NCBI GenBank assembly: GCA_964445985.1
Contig: CAYUMU010000011.1
Coordinates: forward strand, 1-64,000
Source: CAYUMU01 sp964445985
GTDB lineage: Bacteria; Planctomycetota; Planctomycetia; Pirellulales; S012-138
DNA: 64,000 nucleotides
Reading direction: 5' to 3'
Shown here one piece after another: positions 63,943-64,000 of this stretch. Position 1 is the stretch's first letter, and the number at the start of each line of letters is the position of its first letter. Below the pieces are notes generated by a model. It was not told the origin of the DNA. It searched no databases and worked only from the letters and a program-made list of their open reading frames with translations. Made by a program: the position numbers and the translations under genes.

Positions 63943-64000
63943 ATGTTGCGCGCGGCGTTGATGGCTGGGGGGCTCTTGGCTGGGCTTGTTCTGGCTGGGA
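63943..64000 (+). CDS. Start of an exported protein, cut by the window end
   Basis: ATG at 63943 opens MLRAALMAGGLLAGLVLAG, a likely signal peptide, and the frame is still open at the window edge. GGAGG lies about nine bases upstream. It begins 30 bases after the propeller gene stop on the same strand, so the two probably form an operon. Confidence 0.6.
   Translation, partial: MLRAALMAGGLLAGLVLAG

Overview
The window looks like chromosomal DNA of a planctomycete, most likely a Pirellulales relative. The signs are high G+C, a type I sulfatase, a TIGR03009-type exported protein, a J-like domain carrying the YHRWLGI motif, tandem FGE-sulfatase (SUMF1) domains, Hsp70 paralogues, and many small palindromic dispersed repeats between genes. 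There is no rRNA, tRNA or CRISPR array that I can see. All product calls come from reading motifs by eye.

Layout. 0-6.3 kb (+): a transposon-like repeat, a coupled pair of DUF21/CBS membrane proteins, a TIGR03009-type exported protein, a divergent Gfo/Idh/MocA protein and a DUF308 membrane protein. 6.8-10.7 kb (-): the RNA helicase hrpA. 11.1-13.4 kb: an exported Gly-rich protein with a very strong terminator, an internally deleted SDR pseudogene, and a D-2-hydroxyacid dehydrogenase. 13.7-19.9 kb (-): the most unusual locus, an Hsp70 gene translationally coupled to a J-like/transmembrane/four-FGE-domain gene that is broken by two homopolymer frameshifts. 20.3-25.6 kb: prs, a groES-like gene, rnd, a small membrane protein and recJ. 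25.8-33.4 kb: lhr and a sulfatase, bracketed by inverted copies of a non-autonomous mobile element. 33.5-41.7 kb: a phosphohexomutase, two exported proteins, a 77-bp MITE, an EamA transporter and an MFS transporter with a large inserted loop domain. 42-45.7 kb: an AT-richer N6-adenine methyltransferase, a GNAT protein and a transposase remnant. 45.7-47.2 kb: an orphan sugar ABC permease.

47.5-62.3 kb (-) is a type IV pilus/type II secretion-type assembly cluster. In transcription order it holds a small membrane protein, a pseudopilin, PilM, PilN, PilO, a PilP/GspC-like protein, a secretin, a TPR lipoprotein, a histidine kinase, a response regulator, a STAS protein, the PilB/GspE ATPase and the PilC/GspF platform. 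The embedded kinase-regulator-STAS cassette suggests that assembly or a regulatory output is wired to a signal. The window ends with a PQQ-like beta-propeller protein and the start of another exported protein.

The best candidate for an undescribed system is the Hsp70 / J-like-FGE operon at 13.7-19.9 kb. The best-supported structural discovery is a mobile element family with about 16-bp terminal inverted repeats. Two of its three copies here are flanked by 9-10 bp direct repeats.
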